A stretch of 64,000 nucleotides of DNA from Anthoceros angustus (lineage: Eukaryota; Streptophyta; Anthocerotopsida; Anthocerotales; Anthocerotaceae). Shown piece by piece: positions 52,536 through 61,842 of this stretch. The stretch is taken from the NCBI GenBank assembly GCA_010909165.1, contig MU008169.1:496001-560000 (forward strand). The letters run 5' to 3'. The position numbers were made by a program, and so were the translations under genes. The notes beneath the pieces are model-generated. The model was not told the DNA's origin. It did no database searches and was given only the letters and a program-made list of their open reading frames with translations. Numbering within the stretch: the stretch's first letter is position 1; each line of letters starts with the position of its first letter.

Positions 52536-52984
52536 TGTGGGAGTGTCTCAAAGTGCTGTGTGGGAGGTGTCTGAAGTCTGTGTGTGTTCAGCACATGACT
52601 GAAGTTCTGATGTTTAAAACAGGTGCTATGCCCGTCTTCACCCACCCAAGGGCCGTGAACTGCAGGGAGAAGAAGTGTGGTAACAGTGACCAACACGTAC
52701 CTTCCTTCTGATGGAGACGATGGAAGTAGGAGACGAGGGTTGTGCAGGCAAAACTCAAGCTGTAGAATCTTCGACGCAGGTTTCCTTCAGACTCACCAAT
52801 ATTTGCAAAAGCAGGTGGTCAGAGACGAAGCCCTGTTGCTGAGGCAGGGCAGTTGACGAAGCAGGTGAACATATTTTTGAAAGTACTTGCCTGTAAGACA
52901 TACAGTGTCGACACATAGTGTGCTAACAGAAGCCTGTTTGCCTCTCGGCGGCAAGCTATACTTGTGCGTACGATAATGGCGCAC

Positions 52985-53308
52985 GAAGTTGCATCATATC
53001 AGGTAACACAACCTGAATGGCAGCTGTAATGCTTTCCAAAATGCAATATGCGATGAGCATCCTCATCATGGACGGCAATCGGGAAGAACCGTCGCAGACA
53101 ACATAGCACCAGCAACCGTAGACGTGAGCTACGTCATTACAGCACAATCCCAAGGCCGTCCAAGATCCGTTGCCGATAAAATTCACGCAATCCGGAGTTC
53201 CAGGTATGATGCCTTCACAGCCATTGTTGTCCACAGCTGACGCTGCATGAGGCGCCACTGCTATTGACCAAAGAGCTGTCCGTGCAGCCAAGTTTTGTAA
53301 GGCCACAT
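52985..53308 (-). pseudogene. LTP-like gene relic in the left arm
   Basis: Paralog of the gene at 58415. The aligned ATG is present (MWPYKTWLHG), but a one-base loss within the first ten codons puts the conserved part into another frame without its own ATG. That part reads VDNNGCEGIIPGTPDCVNFI, then GLCCNDVAHVYGCWC. The final cysteine of the eight-cysteine pattern is also lost (the right copy has LIEGC) and a new cysteine has appeared. This copy is therefore probably non-functional. Confidence 0.7.
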
Positions 53309-53728
53309 CTCAAATCCTTCGTGAAGGGGACTAGGCCCGAGGCAATAAGGGACAGGAGAAAGAGACTCCGAAACTGTGCAGCCAGATGCTAGACGTTGTG
53401 ACGCTGGAGGGCGAGGTTGTATGCACACCCGAGTGGAACTTATAAGCCGGCGGGGCCACAAGGTAGGTGATTGCTCCTCCTGCGTTGAACGACTCATGCT
53501 TCCTGCGTGAGATCTCCCCTCTCTGCGTTGTAAGGTCCGTCACAGATTGTGTCAGGGTAACCTTCCGGATGCCTGACAGCTCAAATCCATGCCACTCCGT
53601 CCGTATCGAGAGGTAATCGATAGTGAATCATTGTGCTACGGCCTGCACACCTTCTATCGAAAGCTCAGTGCAATGTCTCCCTGACACCAATGACAGACAC
53701 AAGGGAAGAAGCTCACCAGGCTATGTAT
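53309..53728. other. Region between LTP-like relic and left cupin gene
   Basis: Part of the inverted arm. It has the same sequence as 57997-58414 in reverse, with small differences. The region presumably contains the cupin 3' UTR and the LTP-like promoter. Confidence 0.5.
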
Positions 53729-54265
53729 CTAATCATCCCCGTATGCCCGATACCGGTACCGCTCCTCGTAGGGTCCATCAAACGATAAGTCGGCTGCAAA
53801 CCACTTCGGGAACCGCACGAAATCCCCCGCATAGAACCAGGCAACTCCCTCGCCTTGATCCGGCACCACCTTCACCGCTCCTTTCACAATGTAGACCTCC
53901 TGATCCACCCGCCACTCCCTGGAGTAGGCACACCTGCCAGTCTCCCACTTGGACCACCGCCACACCCCGAGCTCCTCCGCGCGCTCTGGCGTGATGTTCT
54001 TCTCCACTCGAATATTGTACCGCTCCTCCACAGGCTTGAGCGGCCTCCAGCTGGGACGAGGCTGCGGCTCATCGTCGTCATCTCTGGTCCTGTAAGCCCT
54101 TGGCGCCACCACCAAACATCCACCTGATGCCTTCCGGATCGAGGATTTCCGCACCAGCTCGGTCCGTGCCACAGTACAGCATCCCCAATGCGCAAGGCTT
54201 GTCATCCGCGTCTGGCCTGGAACAACGATCGCTCCGGACTTCACCACAGGAACCGCCTTCGCCAT
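53729..54265 (-). CDS. Cupin_3 (DUF861) RmlC-like cupin, left copy
   Basis: 178 residues from the ATG of MAKAVPVVKS; the frame is open further upstream without an ATG. The first ~75 residues are a variable, Ser/Arg-containing stretch that may be a plastid transit peptide. Residues ~95-178 are the single cupin barrel: ITPERAEELGVWRWSKWETG, REWRVDQEVYIVKGAVKVVP, then GVAWFYAGDFVRFPKWFAAD. Plant proteins of this type (for example At4g10300, At3g04300) are small, often plastid-located and of unknown function. Start codons of this gene and GatA are 267 bases apart and divergent, so they may share a promoter. It differs from the right copy at PERAEELG versus PERGGAG and in the N-terminal region. 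Confidence 0.88.
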   Translation of the reverse strand: MAKAVPVVKSGAIVVPGQTRMTSLAHWGCCTVARTELVRKSSIRKASGGCLVVAPRAYRTRDDDDEPQPRPSWRPLKPVEERYNIRVEKNITPERAEELGVWRWSKWETGRCAYSREWRVDQEVYIVKGAVKVVPDQGEGVAWFYAGDFVRFPKWFAADLSFDGPYEERYRYRAYGDD

Positions 54266-54532
54266 TGTCCGACCTCCTCCGAGGTCTCCCGGGATCGAAA
54301 CAGGAGCAGATACAAACCCTAGTTTGCTCTCACCTTGAGTTAACAACTCGTCGTCTCAAGGAAGAACTCGAAGAGGGGCTCAATTCTGTGCAAACGATAA
54401 TCGTTTCTTCGGATTCCTGGAAATGGAGGAAGTTTTCAAGGCACTTATTTGCTGCAAAATTGTTCCTTCCTCCTGTAGGATATCAATCAGCAACTAGGAA
54501 ATTGCATTGCACACATTGCGCTTGCGCACAGT

Positions 54533-57113
54533 ATGGATTTTGGTATCCGAGTCCGAGTCAATGTCCATCTGCAGATGAAGCAGGCTTCTCTGTGCAAGAG
54601 ATGGGGAGGTGGGTTGGCAAAGAACCAGCCTGTGCGATGCCTGAGCAGGAGCAGCATTGTCCCAGCCGCCGGGGCGACCGAGGCTCCGGAGACTGTGAAA
54701 CCAGCGTCATCTCAGATTCGCAGAATCCGGGAAGAGCTGTTGTCTCGGGAGAGGAGTGCTGTGGAAATTGCCAGGGAGTATCTGACCCGCCTGCACGAAA
54801 GGGAGCCTCAGGTGAAGAGCTTTCTGTACGTAGCGGAGGAGGCAGCTTTGAAGCAGGCAGAGGAGGTGGATAGAAAGATCTCCAGCAATGAGGAAGTGGG
54901 GCCTCTAGCGGGAGTGCCTTTGGGAGTGAAGGATAATTTGTGCACTCTGGATATGCCCTCCACTGGCGGGTCTAGAATTCTGCAGGGGTACCGGCCTCCG
55001 TTTGATGCCACAGCAGTGCGGAAACTCAAGGAAGCAGGAGCTGTCATTGTAGGCAAGACCAACATGGATGAGTTCGGAATGGGGAGCTCCACTGAGGGTT
55101 CTGCGTTCAAGGTTGGATTTACAGCATGGCACAGAATCAGAATTCAGGTTTGGTATGGGTCTGCAGGATTTTGCATTTTGACGGTGATGTGGGCTTCCCA
55201 TCCTCGGGCTTGTCTACAGGTGACATCAAATCCTTGGGACTTGTCACGAGTGCCTGGAGGTTCCTCGGGAGGCTCTGCTGCAGCTGTTGCAGCCCAACAG
55301 GTTGCGGGTGCTTTGGGAAGTGACACTGGGGGTAGTATCAGGCAGCCTGCTTCGTTTTGTGGTGTGGTAGGCCTGAAGCCAACGTATGGACGAGTGTCAC
55401 GGTTCGGGCTGATGGCATATGCGTCGTCTTTGGATGTGGTGGGCTGCCTTGGATCTTCAGTCCTGGACTCCGCTTTGCTGCTCGAAGCCATTGCTGGGCA
55501 CGACAGGTCGGACTCTACCAGCAGTCCAGAGGTAGGCTTTGGGCATTCCACTACCCTTCCTTGATGATGGTAGCAGCCTTCCTCTCATGGATAACCAGAA
55601 GGTGCTCTCGAGACTGTGATGTTCACACTGTCGTGTATTACACAAGGATCTTGCAGAAAGTGTTGGACTATTCATCTAGTCTGCATTCGGTGGATACTTT
55701 TGCAAGTGAGCCGTTGAATGGGGTCAGAGTTGGTCTGATTAAGGAAACTATCGGTGAAGGAGTCGACGTTGGTGTTACTTCTGCCATCAAAGCTGCTGCT
55801 GCCCATTTGGAAGCCTTGGGAGCAGTTGTCAGCGAGGTTACTACTGCACCCTCTGACCATCGGCTGCAATGCTACTCTCCGTTCATCGTTTCAAATGACT
55901 TTTCCTGCGGCTTGACTTGTACTCACATCTGGAGTTACTTTGCTTCAGATTTCCTTACCAAGATTTGAGCTCGGGTTGCCTGCGTACTATGTCCTCGCCC
56001 CTGCAGAGGCTTCTTCAAACCTGGCTCGCTATGACGGTGTGAGGTCCGGGATGATGGTTAATTTACTCTCTTAGTCGTCCCCTTCTCCAGCACCGAATAC
56101 AGTGCTGGGCTTCTCTGAGCTCCATTCCTTACATGTCTCAACGTCATTTCAGGTATGGTCCTCGGGCTGAGGCAGAGGAGCTTATGTCCATGTATGGTAA
56201 CTCCCGAGCCGAAGGATTTGGTGACGAGGTGAACAGTGCTCCTTCTTTCTTCACGACGCAGACTTGAGATTGATTCCGATGGCTTGAATACTTGGGCTAG
56301 CTTCTGATGGCTTCAATTTGAAGTGATTGTGCTTATTTGACTTGCAGGTCAAAAGGCGGATCTTGATGGGAACATATGCTCTTTCAGCCGGGTACTATGA
56401 TGCTTTTTACAAACGTGCTCAGCAAGTACAGCTCCGTATCCTGTCCAACTCGTTCCTATGACACAACTCTTCAACTTGTCTATCAGACTGAGCATTCCTT
56501 GTTCCAGGTCAGAACTTTGATACAGGAGGACTTCAAGAAGGCTTTGGCACAGACAGACGTTCTCTTATCGCCTGTTGCACCAACAGCTGCTTACCGGATT
56601 GGTGAGTACACCTGGGAACTGAAGGCGCATCTCTACTTATTAGGTTTTTCGGCTGTAGAGCCCAAAACAGTCTGATTGAGGCCTCTGTTGCTTCGGCTGC
56701 TAATGCAGGTGAGAAAGTAGATGACCCACTGGCAATGTACGTTGGTGACCTCATGACGGTGAGCACAGCTTGAAGCGAATTGCCAGACCCTTCCTCGCAG
56801 CCAACAATTCCCCCAGTTCCTCACTCTCTCTGCTAACCTCTGTAGGTGAACGTAAACTTGGCTGGTCTGCCAGCTCTAGTCGTACCATGTGGATTCACTG
56901 AAGGAGGAAGTAGAGGCCTTCCCATAGGCCTGCAGCTGATAGGCAACGCATTTGATGAGGTGAAACTCTTCCCAAAGATCTTATCCCCCTCACCCTGGCT
57001 AGCTTCGTCTTTCCCTTACAGAGTTCTTGATTGTTCCTCAGGGATCCTTACTCCGGGTGGGCCATATATTCGAACAAACACTCGAGGGCAAGAACTTCAC
57101 GGCTCCTTCCTAG
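54533..57113 (+). CDS. GATA: Glutamyl-tRNA(Gln) amidotransferase subunit A, organellar
   Basis: Amidase subunit of GatCAB, which converts Glu-tRNA(Gln) to Gln-tRNA(Gln) in plastids and mitochondria. Ten exons, 549 residues: 54533-55111, 55220-55531, 55657-55836, 55949-56043, 56153-56228, 56348-56425, 56508-56601, 56709-56758, 56846-56959, 57042-57113. Phases agree throughout. The N-terminus is basic and Ser-rich, as for dual targeting. The amidase Ser-cisSer-Lys triad is visible: Lys in [10 protein letters not shown], the serines in [16 protein letters not shown] and [51 protein letters not shown] and [20 protein letters not shown] are typical GatA blocks. It ends [21 protein letters not shown]. 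The gene occupies the spacer of the inverted duplication. Its start lies only 30 bases beyond the left arm, so its promoter lies within the arm. Confidence 0.96.
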
Positions 57114-57180
57114 TTGCTAAATGTTCTACAGGAAGGAACTAGTCTGCAACAATCTCCTAGTTGTATTCGCCAAAAAAACA
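57104..57180. repeat. Small repeats at the GatA end / right arm junction
   Basis: TTCCTAGTTGCT with a following TTCTACAGGAAGGAAC block at 57107 is a degenerate extra copy of CCCTAGTTGCTGATAGATTC-CTACAGGAGGAAGGAAC at the right-arm inner end. A shorter TCCTAGTTG is at 57150. The GatA stop codon (TAG) falls inside the first copy. Confidence 0.75.
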
Positions 57181-57462
57181 CCTTCCCTAGTTGCTGATAG
57201 ATTCCTACAGGAGGAAGGAACAATTTTGCAGCAAATTGCCGTCCACTCTTCAAGTGCCTTGTAAACTTCCTCCATGTCCAGGAATCCCAAGAAACGATTA
57301 TCGTTTGCACAGAATGGAGGCTCTTCGAGTTCGTCCTGGCGACGATTAGTTGTTTCTGCTGAGGGTGAACGCAAGTTAGGGTTTCTTGCTCAGGGTGAAT
57401 GCAAGTTGGGGTCTATTTCTGCTCCTGTTTCGATCGCGGGAAACCTCTGTGGAGGTTTGACA

Positions 57463-57996
57463 ATGGCGAAGGCGGTTCCTGTGGCGAACTCCGTAGCCAT
57501 CGTTGTTCCAGGCCAGACGCGGATACCAAGGCTCGCGCATTGGGGATGCTGTACTGTGGCACGAACCGAGCTGGTGCGGAAATCCTCGATCAGGAAGGCA
57601 TCAGGTGGATGTTTGGTGGTGGCGCCAAGGGCTTACAGGACCAGAGATGACGACGATGAGCCGCAGCCTCGTCCCAGCTGGAGGCCGCTCAAGCCTGTGG
57701 AGGAGCGGTACAATATTCGAGTGGAGAAGAACATCACGCCAGAGCGCGGAGGAGCTGGGGTGTGGCGGTGGTCCAAGTGGGAGACTGGCAGGTGTGCCTA
57801 CTCCAGGGAGTGGCGGGTGGATCAGGAGGTCTACATTGTGAAAGGAGCGGTGAAGGTGGTGCCGGATCAAGGCGAGGGAGTTGCCTGGTTCTATGCGGGG
57901 GATTTCGTGCGGTTCCCGAAGTGGTTTGCAGCCGACTTATCGTTTGATGGACCCTACGAGGAGCGGTACCGGTATCGAGCATACGGGGACGATTAG
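57463..57996 (+). CDS. Cupin_3 (DUF861) RmlC-like cupin, right copy
   Basis: 177 residues from MAKAVPVANS in CACAATGGCG-like context (GACAATGGCG); an in-frame ATG at 57274 would add 63 residues and is not shared with the left copy. From GCLVVAPRAYRTRDDDDEPQ onward it is identical to the left copy, except for PERGGAGVW. There a 2-base and a 1-base loss close together restore the frame with one residue fewer. The barrel core REWRVDQEVYIVKGAVKVVP and FYAGDFVRFPKWFAAD is intact. Function of the family is unknown; plastid location is inferred. Confidence 0.88.
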   Translation: MAKAVPVANSVAIVVPGQTRIPRLAHWGCCTVARTELVRKSSIRKASGGCLVVAPRAYRTRDDDDEPQPRPSWRPLKPVEERYNIRVEKNITPERGGAGVWRWSKWETGRCAYSREWRVDQEVYIVKGAVKVVPDQGEGVAWFYAGDFVRFPKWFAADLSFDGPYEERYRYRAYGDD

Positions 57997-58414
57997 ATAC
58001 GTAGCCTGGTGAGCTTCTTCCCTTGTGTCTGTCATTGGTGTCAGGGAGACATTGCACTGAGCTTTCGATGGAAGGTGTGCAGGCCGTAGCACAATGATTC
58101 ACTATCGATTACCTCTCGATACGGACGGAGTGGCATGGATTTGAGCTGTCAGGCATCCGGAAGGTTACACTGACACAATCTGTGACGGACCTTACAACGC
58201 AGAGAGGAGCTCTCACGGAGGAAGCATGAGTCGTTCAACGCAGGAGGAGCAATCACCTACCTCGTGTCCCCGCCGGCCTATAAGCTCCACTCGGGTGTGC
58301 ACACAACCTCGCCCTCCAGCGTCACAACGTCTAGCATCTGGTTGCACAGTTTCGGAGTCTCTTTCTCCTGTCCCTCATTGCCTCGGGCCCAGTCCCCTTC
58401 ACGAAGGATTAGAG

Positions 58415-58726
58415 ATGTCGCCTTACCTGAAGTTGGCTGCATGGACAGCTCTTTTGTTAGCAGCAGTGGCACCTCATGCAGCGTCAGAGGTGGACAACAA
58501 TGGCTGTGACGGCATCACACCTGGAACTCCGGACTGCGTGAATTTCATCGGCAACGGATCTTGGACGGCCTTGGGATTGTGCTGTTATGACGTAGCTCAC
58601 GTCTACGAATGCTGGTGTGAGGTTGTCAGCGACGGTTCTTCCCGACTGCCGTCCATGATGGGGATGCTCATCGCATATTGCATTTTGGAAGGTTTTACGG
58701 CTCTCATTGAGGGTTGTCTCTTCTGA
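58415..58726 (+). CDS. Small secreted eight-cysteine protein, nsLTP-like
   Basis: 103 residues from MSPYLKLAAW. Residues 1-24 form a signal peptide (LAAWTALLLAAVAPHAAS). The mature part has eight cysteines in the order C, C, CC, CxC, C, C, with spacing C-x9-C-x14-CC-x8-C-x-C-x20-C-x11-C. That is the lipid-transfer/seed-storage 8-cysteine motif (disulfides 1-6, 2-3, 4-7, 5-8 in that family). Key blocks: NNGCDGITPGTPDCVNFIG, LGLCCYDVAHVYECWC and LIEGCLF. Sequence beyond the cysteines does not clearly match a known LTP subclass, so the assignment rests on size, secretion signal and spacing. The open frame extends upstream to 58226, but that part is not signal-like. Confidence 0.65.
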   Translation: MSPYLKLAAWTALLLAAVAPHAASEVDNNGCDGITPGTPDCVNFIGNGSWTALGLCCYDVAHVYECWCEVVSDGSSRLPSMMGMLIAYCILEGFTALIEGCLF

Positions 58727-58877
58727 TATGATGCAACCTCGTGCGCCATTATTGTGCGCACAAGCAGAGCTTGCCGCCGAGTGGCAAACAAGCTTCTTTT
58801 AGTACACCATGTGTTGAAACTGTATGTGTTACGAGCAAGTACTAATACAAGAGCAACTATTAAAGGTCCAAACTTTG

Positions 58878-60237
58878 TTATGCTTTCAACTCCTCCAGCT
58901 CTCCGTTCTTCTTCATCTCAAGCACGATGTCACATCCGCCAAGCAGCTCCCCGTTGTGATACAACTGCGGGTACGTGGGCCAGTTGGAGTAAATCTTCAG
59001 CTCGTCCCTCACCTGCCGGTCGCTCAGAATGTCGAAGCTTCCGAATGCAATTCCCGTCTCCTTCAAAGCGTTTGCTACCTTCTTGCTAAACCCACACTTG
59101 GGCTCCTCGGGAGTACCCTTCATGAAAAGGAAAGTTTTGTGGGAATGGATGAGCCCCTTGAGGCGATCCTGAATGGTCTCCTCCTTAGGGGCCAGGGTCT
59201 CCTTGAGCTCCCCACTCTGCTGCATCTCCAGAATAATGTCACAACCCCCCAGCAGCTCACCATTCAGGTAGAGCTGGGGGTAAGTAGGCCAGTTCGAGAA
59301 CACCTTCAAGCCATCCCGCACCTCCCGGTCGCTCAGAATGTCGAAGCTCCCAAACTCCACCTCAACCCCCTTCAACGCGTTCACCACCTTCTTGCTGAAG
59401 CCACAGCGAGGCTCCTCCGGGGTCCCCTTCATGAACAGCATCACCCGATGCGAGTGGATCAACTTCTTCAACCGCTCATCCAAGCTCTCCTTCGGCGGCT
59501 CGGACTCCGAGCCGCCGTGCCCGTTCGCCTTGGCTGCATCTTCCACGGCCTCCAGGACCGCTGCACCCGCAGCCAGGCCCTGGCTCGCCTCCACGCTGGA
59601 TGGAGGACCCGCCAGCTTCGCTACCGTGTTTGCCAATGCCGACGGATTGGCTCCCTCCAGCCTCTCCGTCACCACTCCGCCCTGATTCAAAACACGGCCA
59701 AGTCAACGCCAAGCAAAGCCATCCAACCAAACCCTACCGATCCCGAATTCGCACCACGCTACATCCGCACACATCTTCCACATCCGCAATTCACCCTCAC
59801 TCCCTCCCTCAAAGCCGCAACAAGCACCTCGAAAAACAGGAAGAACGGCACCGCTGCCACTTGATACTCCTCCGAGATCTCAGCCTGCTCCTCCGCCTCT
59901 ACCTGCTCTCTCACACACACACACACACACACAAAAACCACTCCAAATCAGATTCCACCGCACCAAATCCAACCCGAGCCACAAAACATCACCACAAACC
60001 ACAGAACGCCACAAAACAAAACCAAAAAACCACCAAACGGAACATCACAACGCCGCAGCCTCCCACCCGGAAGAACGTAGCATGCGGCGTGTCGGTAGAG
60101 AGCTGCGCAAACACGACATCCAGATGCTTGGACGCCTCGCACCAGGAGGCCCAGAAGTGCACCACCACGGTCCCCCCCTTCCTCACCGCCTCCACCAGCT
60201 CCGCCTTGCCCCTGACATCCCTAACGGCTCCAGCCAT
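58878..60237 (-). CDS. Monothiol glutaredoxin with Trx domain (GRXS17/PICOT type, Trx-Grx-Grx)
   Basis: Binds [2Fe-2S] clusters and supports cytosolic/nuclear iron-sulfur metabolism and redox signalling. Exons are 60237-60067, 59902-59828 and 59681-58878; 349 residues. Residues 1-110 are the thioredoxin-like domain with active-site WASWCEAS, the single-cysteine form typical of PICOT, and [10 protein letters not shown]. Two glutaredoxin domains follow, each with KGTPEEPxCGFSKKV (CGFS active site), [20 protein letters not shown] and the GELxE end. Angiosperm GRXS17 usually has three Grx domains; this one has two, as in animal PICOT and, as far as I recall, in seed-free plants. The gene converges on the nsLTP-like gene, 151 bases apart. 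Intron 1 has a CA/GT microsatellite next to its 3' splice site. Confidence 0.95.
59911..59932. repeat. CA microsatellite in intron 1 of the Trx-Grx gene
   Basis: Eleven CA units (GT on the coding strand) just upstream of the acceptor of exon 2, in the position of the polypyrimidine tract. Confidence 0.9.
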
Positions 60238-60950
60238 CCCCCCGCCCCGCCCCTTCCCCGGGGGCTGCCCTACAGTACAGTAGCGAGATTCTCCCTCCCC
60301 CCTATCAAATTCCAGGAAAATCCCACTCCACGATTCCTTGCTTGTGCCACACTGAAGCACAGCAGCAGGCGCTGTGGACGTCACCTCAGCAGGCCGTCGC
60401 GCTCCCAGCAGCTCTCCTCGCCCGCGCTCCAATCGCCTCCTCGTCCCACTCTGTCGCCGGATTTATCCCGCGCCTGCACACTCCTCGCCTTCCCCCTGCC
60501 CGCACCGCGTCTTTCTTGCTGCGGGGAAAGCCTCCTAAATTTGTGCGTTTTGCGTAATCCACCCGGGGCGGTGCCTTAAGTAGCATGCGCCAGCCGGGGC
60601 TCGCGCAGGCTCGGGGCCAGGCCCGGGGGCTTCCGAGCCGACGGGGCGTTGCTGCGTGGGCAAAAAGTGCTGGGCATGTGGGCTCGCGCGGTGCAGCATG
60701 CGGCGTGCACAGGGCCCGTATGCCCGACTGGCGTCCTACGTGGCGCGCCTCATGCGGTGCGCACTGTCCCCATACGCTGAACCCGGCCTTGTCCGCACGG
60801 GCTCGGTCCTGCCTGGCGGCCTGCCACTCATCACACACGGACCACGAATCCGAACCTGAACCCGAACCCGCCCCTACCGTTAGGTCTCGCTGACCTAACC
60901 GCAACCGTCTGTGCGCCTTTTTATGCTGCCCAGGCCCTTTCACGTTACCA
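60238..60950. promoter_or_regulatory. GC-rich promoter region of the Trx-Grx gene
   Basis: GC-rich with many CpG up to about 60860, then falling. It is the likely promoter and 5' UTR. Open frames on both strands follow from the GC content and are not supported. No TATA element was identified. Confidence 0.45.
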
Positions 60951-61351
60951 ACATTTCACTCCCTCGGTTCCTTGCTCGATTTTGTTTTTAGTCTCGAAAT
61001 GGCATTATATGAGTAGGGCACTGATGAAATAAAGTAAAAAGGTGAAAAGTTAAAAAAGTTAAAAAACTTATTATATAGCTGCCCTGTCAAGAAGATGCAT
61101 GTAACCATGCTTCATGCAATCTCTCATTAGAGAAAAATTGCTACTTAATGAAGAGCTGCTTGGAGAGGACTCTTAGTGATAAGCGGTTTGCAAGAATCCC
61201 TTGAGTTGATAGATGTCTAGTTGAGGATATATAAGCGCTAGAGCAAGAGCTTTGAGCGTTCTTCATTCAGTTCACGGTTCAAGCCTTGTGTTGAAAGAGC
61301 TATGTGGAGAGCCTAGTTAGTGAGCTTGTCGTTGAGTCAAGAATGTCAAGA

Positions 61352-61624
61352 ACACTAGCCAGTTGGGCGTAGATAGCCAGACTTAACACTAGCCAGTTGG
61401 GCGTAAATAGCCAGACTTAACACTAGCCAGTTGGGCGTAAATAGCCAAACTTAATACTAGCCAATTGGGCGTAGATAGCCAGACTTAACACTAGCCAATT
61501 GGGTGTAGATAGCCAGACTTAACACTAGCCAGTGGGGCATAGATAGCCAGACTTAACACTAGCTAATCGGGTATAGATAGCCAGACTTAACACTAGCCAA
61601 TTGGGCGTAGATAGCCCAACTTAA
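61352..61624. repeat. 34-base minisatellite, 8 copies
   Basis: Unit ACACTAGCCAGTTGGGCGTA followed by GATAGCCAGACTTA. Copies differ by one to four substitutions. Confidence 0.97.
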
Positions 61625-61631
61625 GTGTGCA

Positions 61632-61842
61632 TTCTATGCTATGAATAAAGAGCAGGCCACCTCATGCAAGCATATGCTCCTCTCTGAGGAGGTGGCCTGC
61701 TCTTTCTTCTATGAATTCATATGGCCAGCTCTTTATTCTATGAATTCACATGGCCTGCTTTTTATTCTATGAATTCATAGAAGAAACAACAGGCCACCTC
61801 CTCGGAGAGCAACACCTCCATGAGGGTGGCCTGCAAGTCGTT
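61632..61842. repeat. Inverted repeats forming strong hairpins
   Basis: AGAGCAGGCCACCTC and GAGGTGGCCTGCTCT form a perfect 15-base stem around a ~25-base loop. A second set (AACAGGCCACCTCCTCGGAG and GAGGGTGGCCTGC) follows. Between them TTTATTCTATGAATTCA repeats, and GAATTCAT/ATGAATTC palindromes occur. Confidence 0.9.

Larger units (their letters stand above)
52880..54502. repeat. Left arm of a large inverted duplication
   Basis: Reverse complement of 57181-58843, about 90% or more alike in genic parts. The shared sequence runs from the AAGTACTTGC side through the LTP-like and cupin genes to AGCAACTAGG near the GatA start. The 2.68-kb spacer between arms holds GatA. Confidence 0.95.
57181..58843. 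repeat. Right arm of a large inverted duplication
   Basis: Inverted partner of 52880-54502. It contains the intact cupin copy and the intact LTP-like copy. The outer end lies only about 35 bases from the stop codon of the convergent Trx-Grx gene. Confidence 0.95.

Noticed and set aside
52112-52574. ORFs across the 48-base minisatellite on both strands
   Set aside because: Repeat length divisible by three keeps frames open on both strands; no similarity to any protein.
53623-54127. Open frames opposite the left cupin gene
   Set aside because: Mirror-image shadows; the same frames recur in the right arm opposite the other cupin copy.
58824-59864. 346-codon plus-strand open frame
   Set aside because: Antisense to the Trx-Grx gene, whose domains and splice sites are unambiguous.
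60386-60943. 185-codon minus-strand ORF upstream of the Trx-Grx gene
   Set aside because: Lies in a GC-rich promoter-like region; Ala/Arg/Gly-rich without recognisable motifs and opposed by another open frame.
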